Made by a program: the position numbers and the translations under genes
Assembly (NCBI GenBank): GCA_023333565.1
Contig: JAJKFH010003762.1
Coordinates: 3,100,001 to 3,164,000 of the forward strand
Length of the DNA: 64,000 bases
Reading direction: 5' to 3'
DNA from: Puffinus mauretanicus
Lineage: Eukaryota; Chordata; Aves; Procellariiformes; Procellariidae
Notes under the pieces: generated by a model
What the model saw: only the letters and a program-made list of their open reading frames with translations
The model's database searches: none
Told to the model about the DNA's origin: nothing
In this document: piece after piece, positions 10,849-23,719 of the stretch
How positions within the stretch are numbered: the stretch's first letter is position 1
Layout of the letters: the number at the start of each line of letters is the position of its first letter

Positions 10849-13800
10849 AATATCAACACTTGTTTAAGTCCTAATTGACATGGACATAAACATATTACAG
10901 GAGTCTCTTCCAGCACCCTTTCTGTGGACTGGTGACACATCCTACCATCTGCTTGAAGCTTGCCTATCTGCTGAAGGAAGCAGAGAGTGGGGGGAAAAGA
11001 TGCCCAACTGAGGGTTTATGGGGAAGTGAACTGGTGAAAACTCATAGATAGGGAAAGTCAGGACTAGGCTGCCTGCCGACAGCCACCACAGGCAAGATTT
11101 ACTGTACAAACAAAAAATTGTTAGTGTTGAGTAACAACTAGCCTGACCTTCTTTGGGGTCTCATGGACAGAAATTTAGAGGTTTAGTTCAAGCATTCAGT
11201 TGGAGTAGTTGCAAATCCTGCTTTCTAATTCCAGAATTCTTGGGAGCAGTGCTAGGGATGAGCTTCGGGGATATCATTCATTACCAGTGATCTAATCTGT
11301 ACCGAGACACAAAGCATCCCCCAGTGCCAGTATGTCCTAACTTCAGAGGTCGGCATGAACAACACTTCCAATTCCTCCATAAGTCAAGAAGTATGAGTTT
11401 CTTCTGTGGCAAACCAAAGGACAGTATGTGTTATTACATGAGCAAAAACTTCAAATTGTGGCAACTTCTGCTCTCCACGTTTGATTTTTCAAATGCTGCC
11501 AGACATAGAAAGTATGTGTGCCACGGAGCAGAATTTCCATAGCTCCTACTTCCGTCAACTATCCACACAAAGCAATTGCCAATAACTATCACCAATTTTT
11601 ATGCTGCATTTTGAGATAGCATTGCTTCCATTACCTGTAGCCATAATGTATCCAAATCCTTTTGTAAAAAAAAAGCCAGGAGTTCTATCTTAGGCATCCC
11701 AATACTTTGTTCTTTAAAAATATATGTGTGGTCAGTGAACTGGTCCAGCAGCCATGAGAAAAGAATAGATGCGTACCCTGCCCTGGACCATTACCCTCTT
11801 ATTCATTTCAACACACTGCTTGATTTGTGGCTTTTGCTCCTTGCTCAGCTATTTATTTTATGGTAGCTCATTGCAATTCCTGTCATTGCTTCCTCCTTAT
11901 TTTTCTGTTTTACCTGATGTAGTCTGACATGTTCGATAAGTGTAAGTGGGCCCAACTAGTCTCGGCGTCTGCAAGCACAACTCGACTGACATCAGAGTCA
12001 GGGCCACTAATAACAGGATGGACTTGGCACTATGGATGCACTGCACGTCTCAACGCAAACCAATGACTTTGTTATCTCCTTTATTAGTTTCACACACAAC
12101 TGCTGCCTCTAAGCCCAACCATAAAATTGTGCTTAGTTCTTACAAAAGTGAAAACTTCCTACAGTTTGTTCCACATGGCTCCACTGCCAGCCTAGCTTCA
12201 GATTTCTACTCCTCGTGGTGGTGTCTGCCTCCCTTGGGTCCCATCCTCCACAGTCTCACTACAGGGACTTGGGAAGGTGAGGCAGTTTGACCTGTGCTGT
12301 ATTATTTATTTGCACCCCCTCAGCAAAAAAGGACTCTGAACATTTCTTCCTCCCACTCTCCCCACCAATTTCTCCCCTTGTCCCCCCAGTCTTAGGAATC
12401 AGCAGAAGTAGAAATCCTAGGTATTCCTGGGGCTTGTGGTGTTTGTTTTTTGGGATTTTTGTTTGGTTTGGTTTTTTACATAACGTATTACAGTCTCTGG
12501 TAAAAGTACACTGTTCTTCTAACTGAAAAGATGCCCAATATGATTTTCTATTTGTTTTGAATTCACAAGAAAAATGAAACAAAATACTACAAGAAATTGC
12601 TGCCGTCACCTGAAAGGAATAAACATTTCAGACTCTGGGTGCAACTTTATGCATTTGAAATGTAGGCTTATTCAAGCTTTCCGGTGCTGGATGGTTTATA
12701 GGAAATGCCTAGGTAACACTTCTTAGGAGTAACCGGGTATGTCTATTTGCTGTGTCTTGATTTAAGAAGAAATACCAAGGAAAATTGGTTGTAAGACTTC
12801 GGCTTGCAGAATAGCGGATAAATCTCCCTTTATTTTAAGAATCTTTAAACATTGAATTTATCAGGGTCATCACACAAAAATTGGGAGGTCGCCACGTGCA
12901 GGGGGTGTGATTTTCTTTCTTCTGTAAATTCAACTAAGCAGCAACCACAAGAATAAGTTCTGTGGAATAAGTAAATTACGGTAATAAATACATAGAATCT
13001 CACATTGGCTTGTGATGTTAAAGTATGAAAGCAAGCATAGAAGGGTAGAAAATACGAAGACAAATCTGCAGATTTTACAAGAGGTGTGGACAGAGAAGGG
13101 AGAACAAGGAAATTGTGCAGACTTTTATCGCAATTACTTTTGACTTTCTCTTGGGATTGCATTTCTCTGTAGTCTTCCTCTACCTTGGCTGACTCTCCCT
13201 ATAAAGCATTTTATGAGACATGTTAAGTATTTTATGTAAAAAGTAAGTTGTATTGCATTGCACTGTAGGTCAAGGCAGGAAGGACACATTGCCAGAATAG
13301 CTAGTTAATCTCTTTCATCTTTCCCATGCTGTCATTAATGCTTATCTGTTCCCATAGGTATTGCAAAGTCATCTGTTTTCTCCAGTGGCATAGTACAATA
13401 ATAAAATCTTTTGATTTGACACACTAGTTTGTGATGCTGGTTTTAGTCATGTTCATTTTGAGATCAGATTTGTGCTTTCTTGTCTGTAATGTTTTTATCA
13501 TGCTCTCTAGCTTTTCTTTTCTGGGAATTCAGGAGTTTAACTTCACGTTTCTGTCATCTCCTTGTGTGAGAGTGGTTTGATATTGATGCATACATGGTAA
13601 CAGCACTTGTTTTAGATCATACTGTTTAAAGATCCTATGAATTAATTGGCTGAGTGTCTTTGTGGGGCTTTCATCCCAGTTATTATCTGATAGTCTGTCT
13701 CTTGCAATCAAAACCTGTCTAGGGCTTCCCTGCTCATCTTGTGCTGAAGTGGGAACCCACCACCAGCTCCCATGTCCTGATGTCAGAAGTGAGCTTTCTC

Positions 13801-16800
13801 CATTCATAAGAAGTCCTTGACCAGCTCTGTCAACCTTTTGAGCAAGCACAGGGAATGTCTTATTTGTGACAGTAAAAGGTTTATCCAAAATAATTTAGGG
13901 CAAACAAAATAGCTAAGGTCATTAGCAGCCGCTCTTGATTAACATAACTTTCAAATGCCCCTCATTTCAGGATGTCTAAAATTTATGTTTCAGGAGAAGA
14001 CTATGTCTTACATGCTATTGCTTTGGAAAAATGTTTCTAATATTGCTTATGATTAATAAATCTGAGAAGCAAATTTTGTATAAATGAATTACCCTAAAGA
14101 AAAGAACCCTGCAACTTTCCATGTTTCCTTAGGACTTATTTTTCTTTTCTTCTCTTCTGTAACATCTCTCCTTGTGAGATGTTACATTTTCCATTGGGGC
14201 ACCAATACAAGAAATATGACTATGTCTATAGTTGCTCAGTTATTTTTGGTAGCTATTCCTCAGCAATTCAGGACTGTATGTGGTGTGTGTGTTTGTTTAT
14301 TGACACACATGTAACTGAAGAAGTCCTAATGAATCGGAGGTTGAGGAGGCAAATGCTGGGCAAAGCTCTTCTGAGGGAGCTGGGAGCGATCAGCCTCATA
14401 GTGACGGGGGACACAAAACTGCTCTCCCAAGGTCTGTTACTGCCAAGGAGTCAAAAGATATAAAGAAAGTTCCTGTTGAGTGTTTGAAGCAAAAGATACA
14501 TAGAAATAATTTACTTTCCCATTAACTTTCTCAACTTGAAAGTTGAGACCAAGGCTTGGGGTGGCCCAGCCACCAGGAAGGTTATATGAACTCTCCAGAC
14601 TACTGAGAAATGTGTATATGTGCAGGCAGTTTATGCAGGTAACCACTCCAAAGGTGAACAGGAGATATGGAGATGTTGGTAAAGGAAGATGCCACTGGTG
14701 TGTGATTAACATACTGATAAATTAATGAGAAAGTAATTTGATCTTAAAATTCAAGTCTGAGCTTTAATAGCTCCAGTAATTCTTAGCAAACAGAACAAAT
14801 TAAGGTAAATGAAAACTAATTTCATATTAGAGAACAAACGTCTATGAGAGGCAGCTTTTGCCCCTGTCTTGTTTGTTGGCTGGCAAAGAGATTGAAGTTG
14901 AATATTTCAGCATGGTTTAGTAAAATACATAATTTTAAAGCACAAGAGAACTTATTTTCACTTCCTTAGGACTTTGATCCTTTAATTCACTTTAAGTAAT
15001 TAAATAGCGATGTCAGCGTGGATTTCACTGTGAGCACCCAGTGAATATGTTTCCAGTCTGTACAATGGCATCTAAATATCAATTTTTTAGAATATTGCAG
15101 AAGGTGATTTTACCTGAATGACTGAGAAGAACACTTCTCTATTTTTTCCCTCTTTCCAAATGAATCTATCTGTGGCCTCTGTTTTTCCATTAGTGTCAGA
15201 GACACATAGCAGAATTGATCATTGCTTCTATTTCTGATTATGTTTTTGGTTGTTGAGGGTTAATATGTAATAAAAAAGCAGACACGGGACTGCTTCTTTC
15301 TTTGTGCTGGATGGATTGTGGGAACTTATGTCAGAGCCCACTGCACATCAAGAGAGCATCAAAATGAGTTTTACTGCTTTCGTTAGGCTTTTACACAGTA
15401 GTTTTCTTTGAAGTGATTCAATGCATGAATGGAGAAGACACTGCCTGGAGTGCCAGGAAAATGAGAACTTATGGCATAACTTCTCCAAACAACACAAAAG
15501 TATGCAATGATCAAGTCTACCAGAACAGTGCTGGATTTGTTTAATACACAATATAATGGTCTATTTGTTCTATATAGACCAATATTTTCAGGCTGCCAGG
15601 GAGAGGAAGGGGGGAAACACCCCCTCCAAAAGTGCAGAGTTTGTGAAAGCTGAGCTTGTGGTAGATGGTGACAAAGAACTGCAAGGCACACGTCACTAGT
15701 TCATTTCCCTCCCTCCTTTCCTGCATCATTTTTTGCCAGTGACTTAGATTCATCTTTGCTCTGACCTTTTTTCCCCCAAGAGCATGATCTGATAGCCTTA
15801 GTGGCGTTTAAAACACACATGGCTCATCATTAACTCTTCATCTTGTAGAAGGAGACGGGAACAGGCCTCAGTGGCATTCTGCTGTTTGTGGTGGTCATGT
15901 TAAATTTGGGTGCTCTAATCACAGTTCTAAGGGACTACTAGAAACTCCTTTGGCAGCAGCCGTAGCAGTAACCCTCTAGGCTTGACTGTTTGGCTTATTT
16001 TATGATCTTTTTTTATGAAAGTGACACATAATGATTTAACAACCAATAATGTTACACTACAAAGTAGTGAGCTTAGACTAAAGACTGCATTAATACTTTC
16101 ATACATGCAGAACTGTTTTGGTCCTTTAATTCTTGTCCTAATACATCTTATTCCAGTATACCTTGTGTGTAGCCCTTTTTTACTGTTTTTTAATGATGTC
16201 AACCCAAGAGCGCTAGGTTGGGTTTCATTCGTGTTAATGAAAATTACTTACTACTATGTAATGTATTCTATTATTTGTGTGACCTCCGCTGATTTTTATC
16301 TTTGAGGTATTTTAGATTCAGTTTAAATCTCATTTCTTTTTCATCTCCAGTGTAATTTTTGTTACTCTTCTTTAAGTATCTTGCCATTTTAAGACAAGTC
16401 CTTCATGTAAATGAACAAGTAGCGTAGCTACTCATAGCATGGAGGATAGCTACAGTTCAGGGAGGAACAGTTTTTCAAGCAAGCAACAGTACTGTTGCTT
16501 TCAGGAACCAGTGACTTTAGGAGTCACTTATTTCTCTCAAGAACAAATAGATCCGAGTCTATTGTTTATATCAATAGTGATTTTGATTTTCTGTAAAAGA
16601 ACCTACTGGTCAAATTGCAAGTAATACTGTGTCCCATTTATGTGGGCCATTATTATCATTATGTGCAAAACCTGCATTTGTTAGCCTGCTTCCTTCATGC
16701 AGCTACTTCAGCTCTGGATGCGAAATTAAGTCGTACAGTTGTTCGCTACAGAGGGTTTCTCTGTACTTGAACACTAGAGAACCGTGCTCAAAATGTGGAA

Positions 16801-17400
16801 GAAAAAAGGCATCATTGAGCCCTGGAGGCTGGAAGAATAATTGCAAAAGGCTAATAATTGACCCTTATGGAACAATGAATAGATACTCATATAGATGGTC
16901 TATATTTAAAGAAAAAAAGACATTTAAAATAACTGGAAATCCACTGAGTTGTCGTATGTTATGAATTCTCTCCTTGGTCAAAATCTCCTTGGCTGCCATC
17001 ATACCTGCAGGTTCATGATGATGAATCATGGCAGGCAAAGGCTATTCAATCTTTGACTCCAGGACTGTGTTCAACCTTGAACAATTCCATGACTGTCAGT
17101 TATATTTATAATTTTCTTTCTTAAATACTGATATATTGATGCAATTAGGCAATAACAAATGCTTCCCATTAACTACTTAATTCTGTTCCTATTCCTGCTC
17201 ATGCACATTTGAAATGGCTGCCTGGTACTGAGCACTGAACAAAACCAGTCTGAGATACATAGGGCAGAGCTCCACTCAGGAATTATGCTCAAATAGTCTT
17301 ACATAGCATTTGGGTTGTCACTGAAATACAGTCTTCAAGGAAGATTTCTTCACACCACAAAAGCATCTTGTGCTTTAACTTCCTTCTACTTGACTTACAG
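10849..17400. other. Unique DNA, no gene seen
   Basis: No recognisable exon, RNA gene or mobile element. Frames up to 119 codons occur (13529-13888 minus, starting at TTG; 12259-12609 minus; 11946-12290 plus; 16629-16964 plus) without family resemblance. Short inverted repeats are present: CTCAACTT/AAGTTGAG at 14530-14547 and TGGTCTAT/ATAGACCA at 15557-15581. A G/T-rich run lies at about 12440-12478. Confidence 0.5.
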
Positions 17401-17437
17401 TTTCAACCCCGTAAACTTAGCAGGAGGGGTATTATAG
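17401..17437 (+). other. Candidate 37-nt microexon (splice-pair only)
   Basis: The preceding sequence is a good 3' splice site: a branch-point-like TTTAAC, then CTTCCTTCTACTTGACTTACAG ending at 17400 (its 3' 20 bases are the pyrimidine tract). A good donor, ATAG|GTAAGG, follows immediately. Only one of three frames stays open (it would read FQPRKLSRRGII); the other two hit TAG or TAA. No neighbouring coding exon was recognised, so a decoy pair is at least as likely. The length is not a multiple of three. Confidence 0.15.
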
Positions 17438-20400
17438 GTAAGGCAGAGGTGCTGTAGGACAGCTGTGTATTTAAGGCTTGCACAGACCTACCCACAACTA
17501 CTCCTTGGCTCCTGGTGGTGGTGTTAACATCTTCCTTTTTAAAGCATCAAGTTAAAAGAAGTTTTAAGCATTTATGATGGATCAAGAACTTTGCTGAAGG
17601 TGAAGGAAAAAGACAAGTTAAGGGGTGGTGATCAAATTTTGGAGGGGCTTAAGTATGTTCTTTAAATCAGCTCATGTCAACTCTTTCTATACTTTCTATG
17701 CAGTCCCTCTTACCGCTTTACCACTTCCTCTGTGTATGGTATATGCAAATGTAGTTTTATGATCAAATTAAGGTTCTTTTCTCCCTGACATCCTTCCTCT
17801 TTTCAGTCTGAATTCTGTGTTTCACACTGAGGCTTCTTGAAGCCAGAAGCAGTCCTGTATGCAATCTTGCATATATGTAAATCCAACAAGGATTGAATAC
17901 TTAGTACTTTGGATGGAAAATGCACATCAAGTCTATTAAGGACTTAATGCACTATGAAAGTTCTGTTACGGACCCCTAAGATGAGAATATGCTTCTATCC
18001 TTGGTAGCTTTGCCTGTCTTTTTTTATATATTCAGGTATTGCAGTGAGGCTGTTACAGTAGTGCAAACAGAGCAGTAAAAGTGCATCATTTAATGAGTCA
18101 GTTTCTTTCAAGCAACAGAGCAGCCACAAAGTTGTAGAGCACATTGCAAAATTATAGCAGGTCCCTTCTGCAAATCCTTGGATGGCCTCTTTTTCTCTAG
18201 CTTACAGAAAGTACCTTGGATACACCGCAGTCTTTGCAGCCCATTTGATTTATTCCTGCCTTGAATTGTGATTTTCATGTCTTAATACTTTGCTCCAGTT
18301 CTTCTTTGTATTGCAGCATGTGGCTACTATTACTCCCCTCCCCCAGTCCCATTTCCCTTGTTATGTATCTGTTTCATTTTCTTAGTTAAGTTGAATGTGA
18401 ACTTGGGGTCAGGAACAGACAAGTCATGTGATGTGGCTGAGGTATAACTGCATTTTCCAGTTTTTTTCCACTGCATCGTCTGGGGGTTTGGGAGCACAAT
18501 CTCACATATTGTGAAAAATCCCCGAAGTTCACAGTTCAGCTGTCAGTTATAAAATAGGTTCATGAATTAATGTCCTTAAGGAAGCCTGGGTTGGAAAGCT
18601 ACCTGATGTGATCTCTCTTTAGGGTGTACTTGTCAATGTACGAAGCCTCGTTTTGAAAAGCATATTGATTGCAATCCCTCCGTAAAATCTATCTTCTGGA
18701 GGGCTAGGAGCCTTATAATGTGTCCATCCTGGCAGATTACTGGAACAAATGCTTATTGTTTTTTAGTCAGTTTTCCACAATCTTTAGAAATACACTGCCA
18801 TGCCCTCGATGTATGGAGTAAGGCTGATCATACCTGTTCGAAGATGTGACAAACACAAAGAGACAAACCAAACAATGGACCTGACATATCAATGAACTAC
18901 TGTGCATGGCTGTCCTGTATTAGCTCCATGAATGCATCTCAATGTTAAGACTTTTTTTGGGCTAGCATGCTATTATGCTGCCATTGTACCTTTAATAAAT
19001 AATGGGTCACTTTATCGTTGAGCTTCAAAGACCAAAATGTACTTAGAATGCAAGAACAGTAATTAAAGACTCGTAATAAAGTAATGTAGCATTTACCTAA
19101 ATGACAGAATTACTGTTGACAACCTGAACAACAATGACATTTAAGTTTTCCTGAGATATTTCTCATTCAAATTATGTCACTAGTTCTGAGGATCCCTTTT
19201 GTAAGTCTTCCTGGCGTGTATCTCTGTAGCGATTAACCCTCACTGTCAATATAGCCAGTTATTTCTTCTCCACATCAGTTTTGAGTCAATTCTTCCAGTT
19301 TTCCCACACAACTATGTGTGTATAAACCTGCAGGAGTGATTGATATGGATTCATGCTTTTATTCTGACTTAGCAATTTATTTTTTTTTCTGTAGCAACTA
19401 CCAAAGTTTTGTCTGTATAGCATGCAAACCTAGTCAAACTTGGAATTAAAAAGCTGTAGGCTGAGTATGGGTTTAATACATTGTTGTCATGTATTTTGAA
19501 AGGTAATACGTCTCTGGGGCATGCTTAGGTAGACTGTCAGTCAGGTATCCCCACTGCTGAAATTCACACGACCTTGGCCAGAGTAAATTCTTTGCTAAAG
19601 CAGAAATGGGAGGAGCAGCCTTCCGAAAACAAAATATTGTACCATAAATTTCTTTGACAACATTGCACAATTTAGCAAGCTTCACGGTGTCTCTCCAGCA
19701 TGGAGGGCATTGCTGAAGAATGAGCGATACAAGTCACACAAGGAGGCAAAAGAACTTGAGGACAAAAGTGAGTCTTTGTTCAGGCAGGTTACCTGGGGGG
19801 GAAATATAGTACATGATGTACCGTGTGATACATCAGTCATGCAAGCTATTTCTGGAAGGTTTTACTTACTGGAGAGCTGTTGTTCATTTAGGGAGGAATT
19901 CTTCCCTGGGCAGAGTGCTTGGAAAAGGCCAGCGTACCTCTGAGTCTCACTGAAGCCGTATTCTGGCACATAAGGCACACAGCCTCATACAATTCCCCTG
20001 CACACGGGTGAATTTTACCTTTGCTGAATTGCCAGTTTAACTTTCATCAGATCTAAAAACACATAGGGGATTTATAAAGACATTAGACTCTGCTTGGGTT
20101 TGTGCAAAGCAAATCACTTAGACCTTCACCCCAAACTCTGCCTGTGCCAAAAGTGAGTGATTTTGTCCTGTCAGGTTATTCTGCAGAGCTGACATTTCTC
20201 TGACTCTGCTGAGCACTACACGGTGTGGCTGGGGGAGCTCCCCAGCTGACTGGTCCCACCACGCGTGGCTGTGAGGCTCAGAGAAGTTGTGCACAGCCAG
20301 CAGGTATATAAAAAAAGCTGCTGATTTACAAGCAGTGATGTTTTGCTGGCCATGTAATGGGATGTAGCTGCACACCAAGATGTAAGGGCACAACTGAAGG

Positions 20401-23293
20401 AGGGATATGCCTGCGTGCTCTAGTGTGCTTTATCGAACATGGCTGATAACCAAGCAAGGGTATGGCAGAGGAGATTGAACTGGGGTGTTGCAGCTCGCTG
20501 GTAGCCCGTGATACCTACTTCAGGCTGCAGTGAAGATCTGCTGTTATTCTGCAGCTGGGTTAAAACCACAGCCTTTCACTTGTCTCTGCTGCAAACAGCC
20601 TTCAGTTGCTCTGCAGATGTGCAGGATTTTAAATTCGTCCTGATAGGCAGGAAACACCCTCTACATAGGAGTGATTTCCATTACACCCGGTGAGTGACAG
20701 AACAGACCTGGACCACGAATTCCCTCACCCAGTAGCTGTTGCTCTTAGCTTTATTGCTGATCAGTTCTCGAGCCACAGGTCAGATGTACCACTTGCCTTG
20801 GCCTGGTCAAATTAAATGTTATGACTGGAACATTGATTCAGCTATTAGCCATGAATACTCTAAGAGAAATGTTGTTTATGCTTTACTGGCCTTAGCCTGT
20901 ACAACTAGTTTGTACCATCCCCTCAAATGCATTTTGAATATTTCCTTTAGTAGCTATATCCTCTAGCTTAAATTCACAAAGCCTTATACTTACTGTTTCA
21001 CCAGCCCTGAAATCTTGATGCTAGGGTTGAGACAGCGCCCTTACAAACCAGTACACAGCCATTTCTATTTTCAGGGTCTCTTGAAAGGTAAAGAATAGAA
21101 TGTGCTGATGTATAGGAACCTACCATCTCTCCCCAGATCGGGGATATCTAAGGAAAAATAAGTGTTGCTCTGCAACCAGAGCTCCCCTTTCCTCTCTTCT
21201 CCTTTGGGTATGATGAGAGGATGACAGTGGCTCATTGTTTAGAGGATGAAAGCTAATGCTGGGTGTGGCTTTGTGATCTGGATTTTTAAAGCTGCCTTTG
21301 TTTTAGAGGGCTCCAGTGAAGTTATGATCATTTACATTAGTGGCAAATCTGGATTTTCTACCTTAACTCCATTGTCTCCCTCCATGTTACACAGGTTGTA
21401 CGCTGTTCTTCTGCATCAATTTAAATGATGCATCAACATGCGAAAGTAACTTACCGTGTATTAGAAAGCTCTGCCTTCAGCAGGGCTTGAACAGAATTTC
21501 TGATGCACTGATGGAAATATACAGGATCTGGCACAAATAAGGTACCAAATTAATTTGCTAATGTACCTAGTTGCCCTGAAATCTTCATTGGAAGATACTA
21601 ATTCTCTAATTCATCAGACCCATCACGCAGTTCATCAGACCCATTGTCTTAACGAGGGCTTCAGACAAGCTGAACCTGGGGGTGCTGAGGTAGGAAGTGA
21701 TCAGCTAGGACCCCCCACTCACCCTCGCTCAGTTATGATGATAATGGAGATTTTCCAGCCCTTTTTAATTTGAATTCCTTCAGTCTAGTGTTCACCAAGC
21801 ATTAAGTCCTAACACTCTGGCCTGTGCCTGCAAGGGCTGGCATTTTCATGCAGGCTGTTATTTTAACATCGGTTAGGGCAGGATTACCAGAGCTGCTGCA
21901 GTCAGCCTTCTTTGGCTAAACCTTATTCTCTCCTGTTGCAAATGAACGCAGGACTCAAGGCTGTTGAATCTGAGCCAGTAGAGCCAGCCTGCCTTGATGG
22001 ACAGCTTTCACAGAAGTGGGCTTCTGACCGTGTGCACCTGGGGGACTACTGGGCAACTGTTAAGTTAAGGAGGAAACAAACAATTACGCAGTGGTCTTTT
22101 AAGAGAATTATGTTAGGATTGATTCAGCATCATTTCTGGCCAAAGTCTGTAAGGCCCATTTTTATATGTGGTTGCGTACAACTCGGGCAAATTCAGAACC
22201 TTCCAGGAAAGCAAGATGTGCTCAACTTGCTCCCAGGTCAGCACTTTTCTCCTAATCTTGTCTCTCCCACTGTCCCTATCAGGAACCAGTTGTTCTTCAA
22301 TGATCCCTAGATGTTTGGAGGTTACATCTCCTCTCCAACTTTCAACTCCCAGAAACCACTTGGAGAATTGGAACACCAATTTAAAGTCATGTGGCTCATC
22401 TACCTCCTCTTGGCAGGATTGTTCACACTGCTGTTACTGCTGAAAGAAAATGTGGAAAGGGCCTGATCATCGCTCATACGACCTTGTGGCTAGTTTAACT
22501 GATTGTGCTTGGCATGTTGTACCCTACAAGAGCAACTGCTGAGCATGGTTGGAAAGCCTAGAGATGTGACTCAGCTGAATGGCCTCCTGGGCCAGTCCAA
22601 AGCTTGTAGTCCAAGCTACTCAAAGCCTCTCCTTTAATTAAGGACATATTGGTTGGGGAAGTATCTGAGCAGGCTAGAGGAGGGGAATGAGAGACTTCAT
22701 ACTGATGTTGCTCTGCCTGTGCAAAGACACATATTTCTACCCCGAGCTCCCCACTGCTGCTCACGTATAATGGCTGAGAGGGACCTCAAACCCAACTGCT
22801 CAGCAGCTCCCCAGAGGCTGCAGCTACCCAAAAACTGTACTTTTTGGAGCGAGCTTGCATCCTACTCTACCTTTTCAGAGCAAGAGTCTGTACAGTGTAT
22901 ACTGTACTCTAAATTCAGTGATGCCTTTGGTTCATTTTTGGAAATATCTGTCCCTTCTTTATTTTGGATAAATGATTAAACAATCACCGTATAAAAGAAC
23001 TCTGGAAACCTAGAAAAAAAATCTTCTCAAGACCAGAAGCTTTCCTTACTGTCTGCCTTAACTATTTCATCGCCTTGGACTCATAGAGGGAGAGAAGAAG
23101 ACATGAGCACAGGAAAGGCCTATTTGGGACTTCTTAGGTCAGCGCTACCTATCAATCAGCTGGCAACCAAGATGCTCTCTTCAGCCAAACAGTGCATCTC
23201 ATCTAGTTCTAGAGAAATTACATCAGTGAGACATCAGTGCTGTCTCACTGTAATCAAGTGGGTGAAAAAGGATCTTCATATGCAGCAGATGCT
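17438..23293. other. Unique DNA with exon-like pairs and a short tandem duplication, no recognised gene
   Basis: No gene recognised. Exon-like intervals: 20599-20689 on the plus strand (TGCTGCAAACAG before, GTGAGT after, one open frame) and 20994-21147 on the minus strand (TTATTTTTCCTTAG before, ACA|GTAAGTAT after). A 14-bp word TTCATCAGACCCAT occurs at 21610-21623 and again at 21631-21644, a 21-bp period. A minus-strand frame at 22113-22379 looks protein-like but has a TTG start and no splice context. A perfect GTACAGT/ACTGTAC inverted repeat lies at 22890-22907. Confidence 0.45.
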
Positions 23294-23719
23294 ATGAAGA
23301 GACTCATGGACTGGGTTAATAGGAGTATGAGTAGCACGACATCCTGTTCACATCTTGGATCCCAGTCTCAAGGATACCAAGTGTGTTTCCAGCCTCCTTG
23401 CCTGGAGGAGACAAGAGGCAGAAAACCTCTGATTAATGTGGTGACTCAGCACACAGCGGATGGACTTTTCCCACACACTAATCAGCATGAACAAAGACAG
23501 CAGCCGCTGTGGCACAAGGACAGTAAAGCAGAAAAGCATCTAAAACATGCCCTGGACATGTCAGAGGGCTTTGAGCCAGGCTGCTCTAGGAACGTAAACT
23601 CACCTAAGCACACTATCACTTCCCTGGAGATAGAAGCTTTTGTCGCTTGTTGTGAAATGTCAGTGCAGCTTTACCTTCAATGCGTATTTGGACCATATAC
23701 TGCTGGGGTGATCCTCTGA
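23294..23719 (+). other. Unexplained 141-codon open frame
   Basis: This is the longest ATG-initiated frame outside the CR1 copies. The frame is also open upstream to 23237, where it could only start at GTG. The putative product is hydrophilic, rich in Ser, His and Gln, has scattered Cys (a CCEMS block near the C-terminus) and ends GPYTAGVIL. It has no signal peptide, membrane segment or domain that I recognise. No promoter, Kozak-quality context or poly-A signal clearly belongs to it. In unique vertebrate DNA a single frame of this size is not unusual enough to call a gene; a single-exon lncRNA or old pseudogene are alternatives. Confidence 0.15.

Noticed and set aside
9933..10867. Several plus-strand frames (9933-10247, 10279-10521, 10289-10555, 10568-10867)
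   Set aside because: They are antisense to the CR1 reverse transcriptase, which accounts for the sequence on the minus strand.
16015..16305. 96-codon hydrophobic frame resembling membrane segments
   Set aside because: AT-rich DNA gives Leu/Ile/Phe/Tyr-rich chance frames; no family resemblance.
20739..20966. Frame starting MLLALLLISSRATGQ that looks like a signal peptide
   Set aside because: Only 75 codons, no domain or supporting splice or promoter context; hydrophobic starts are common by chance.
22113..22379. 88-codon minus-strand frame with protein-like text
   Set aside because: Starts at TTG, has no good acceptor or donor around it, and no known family.
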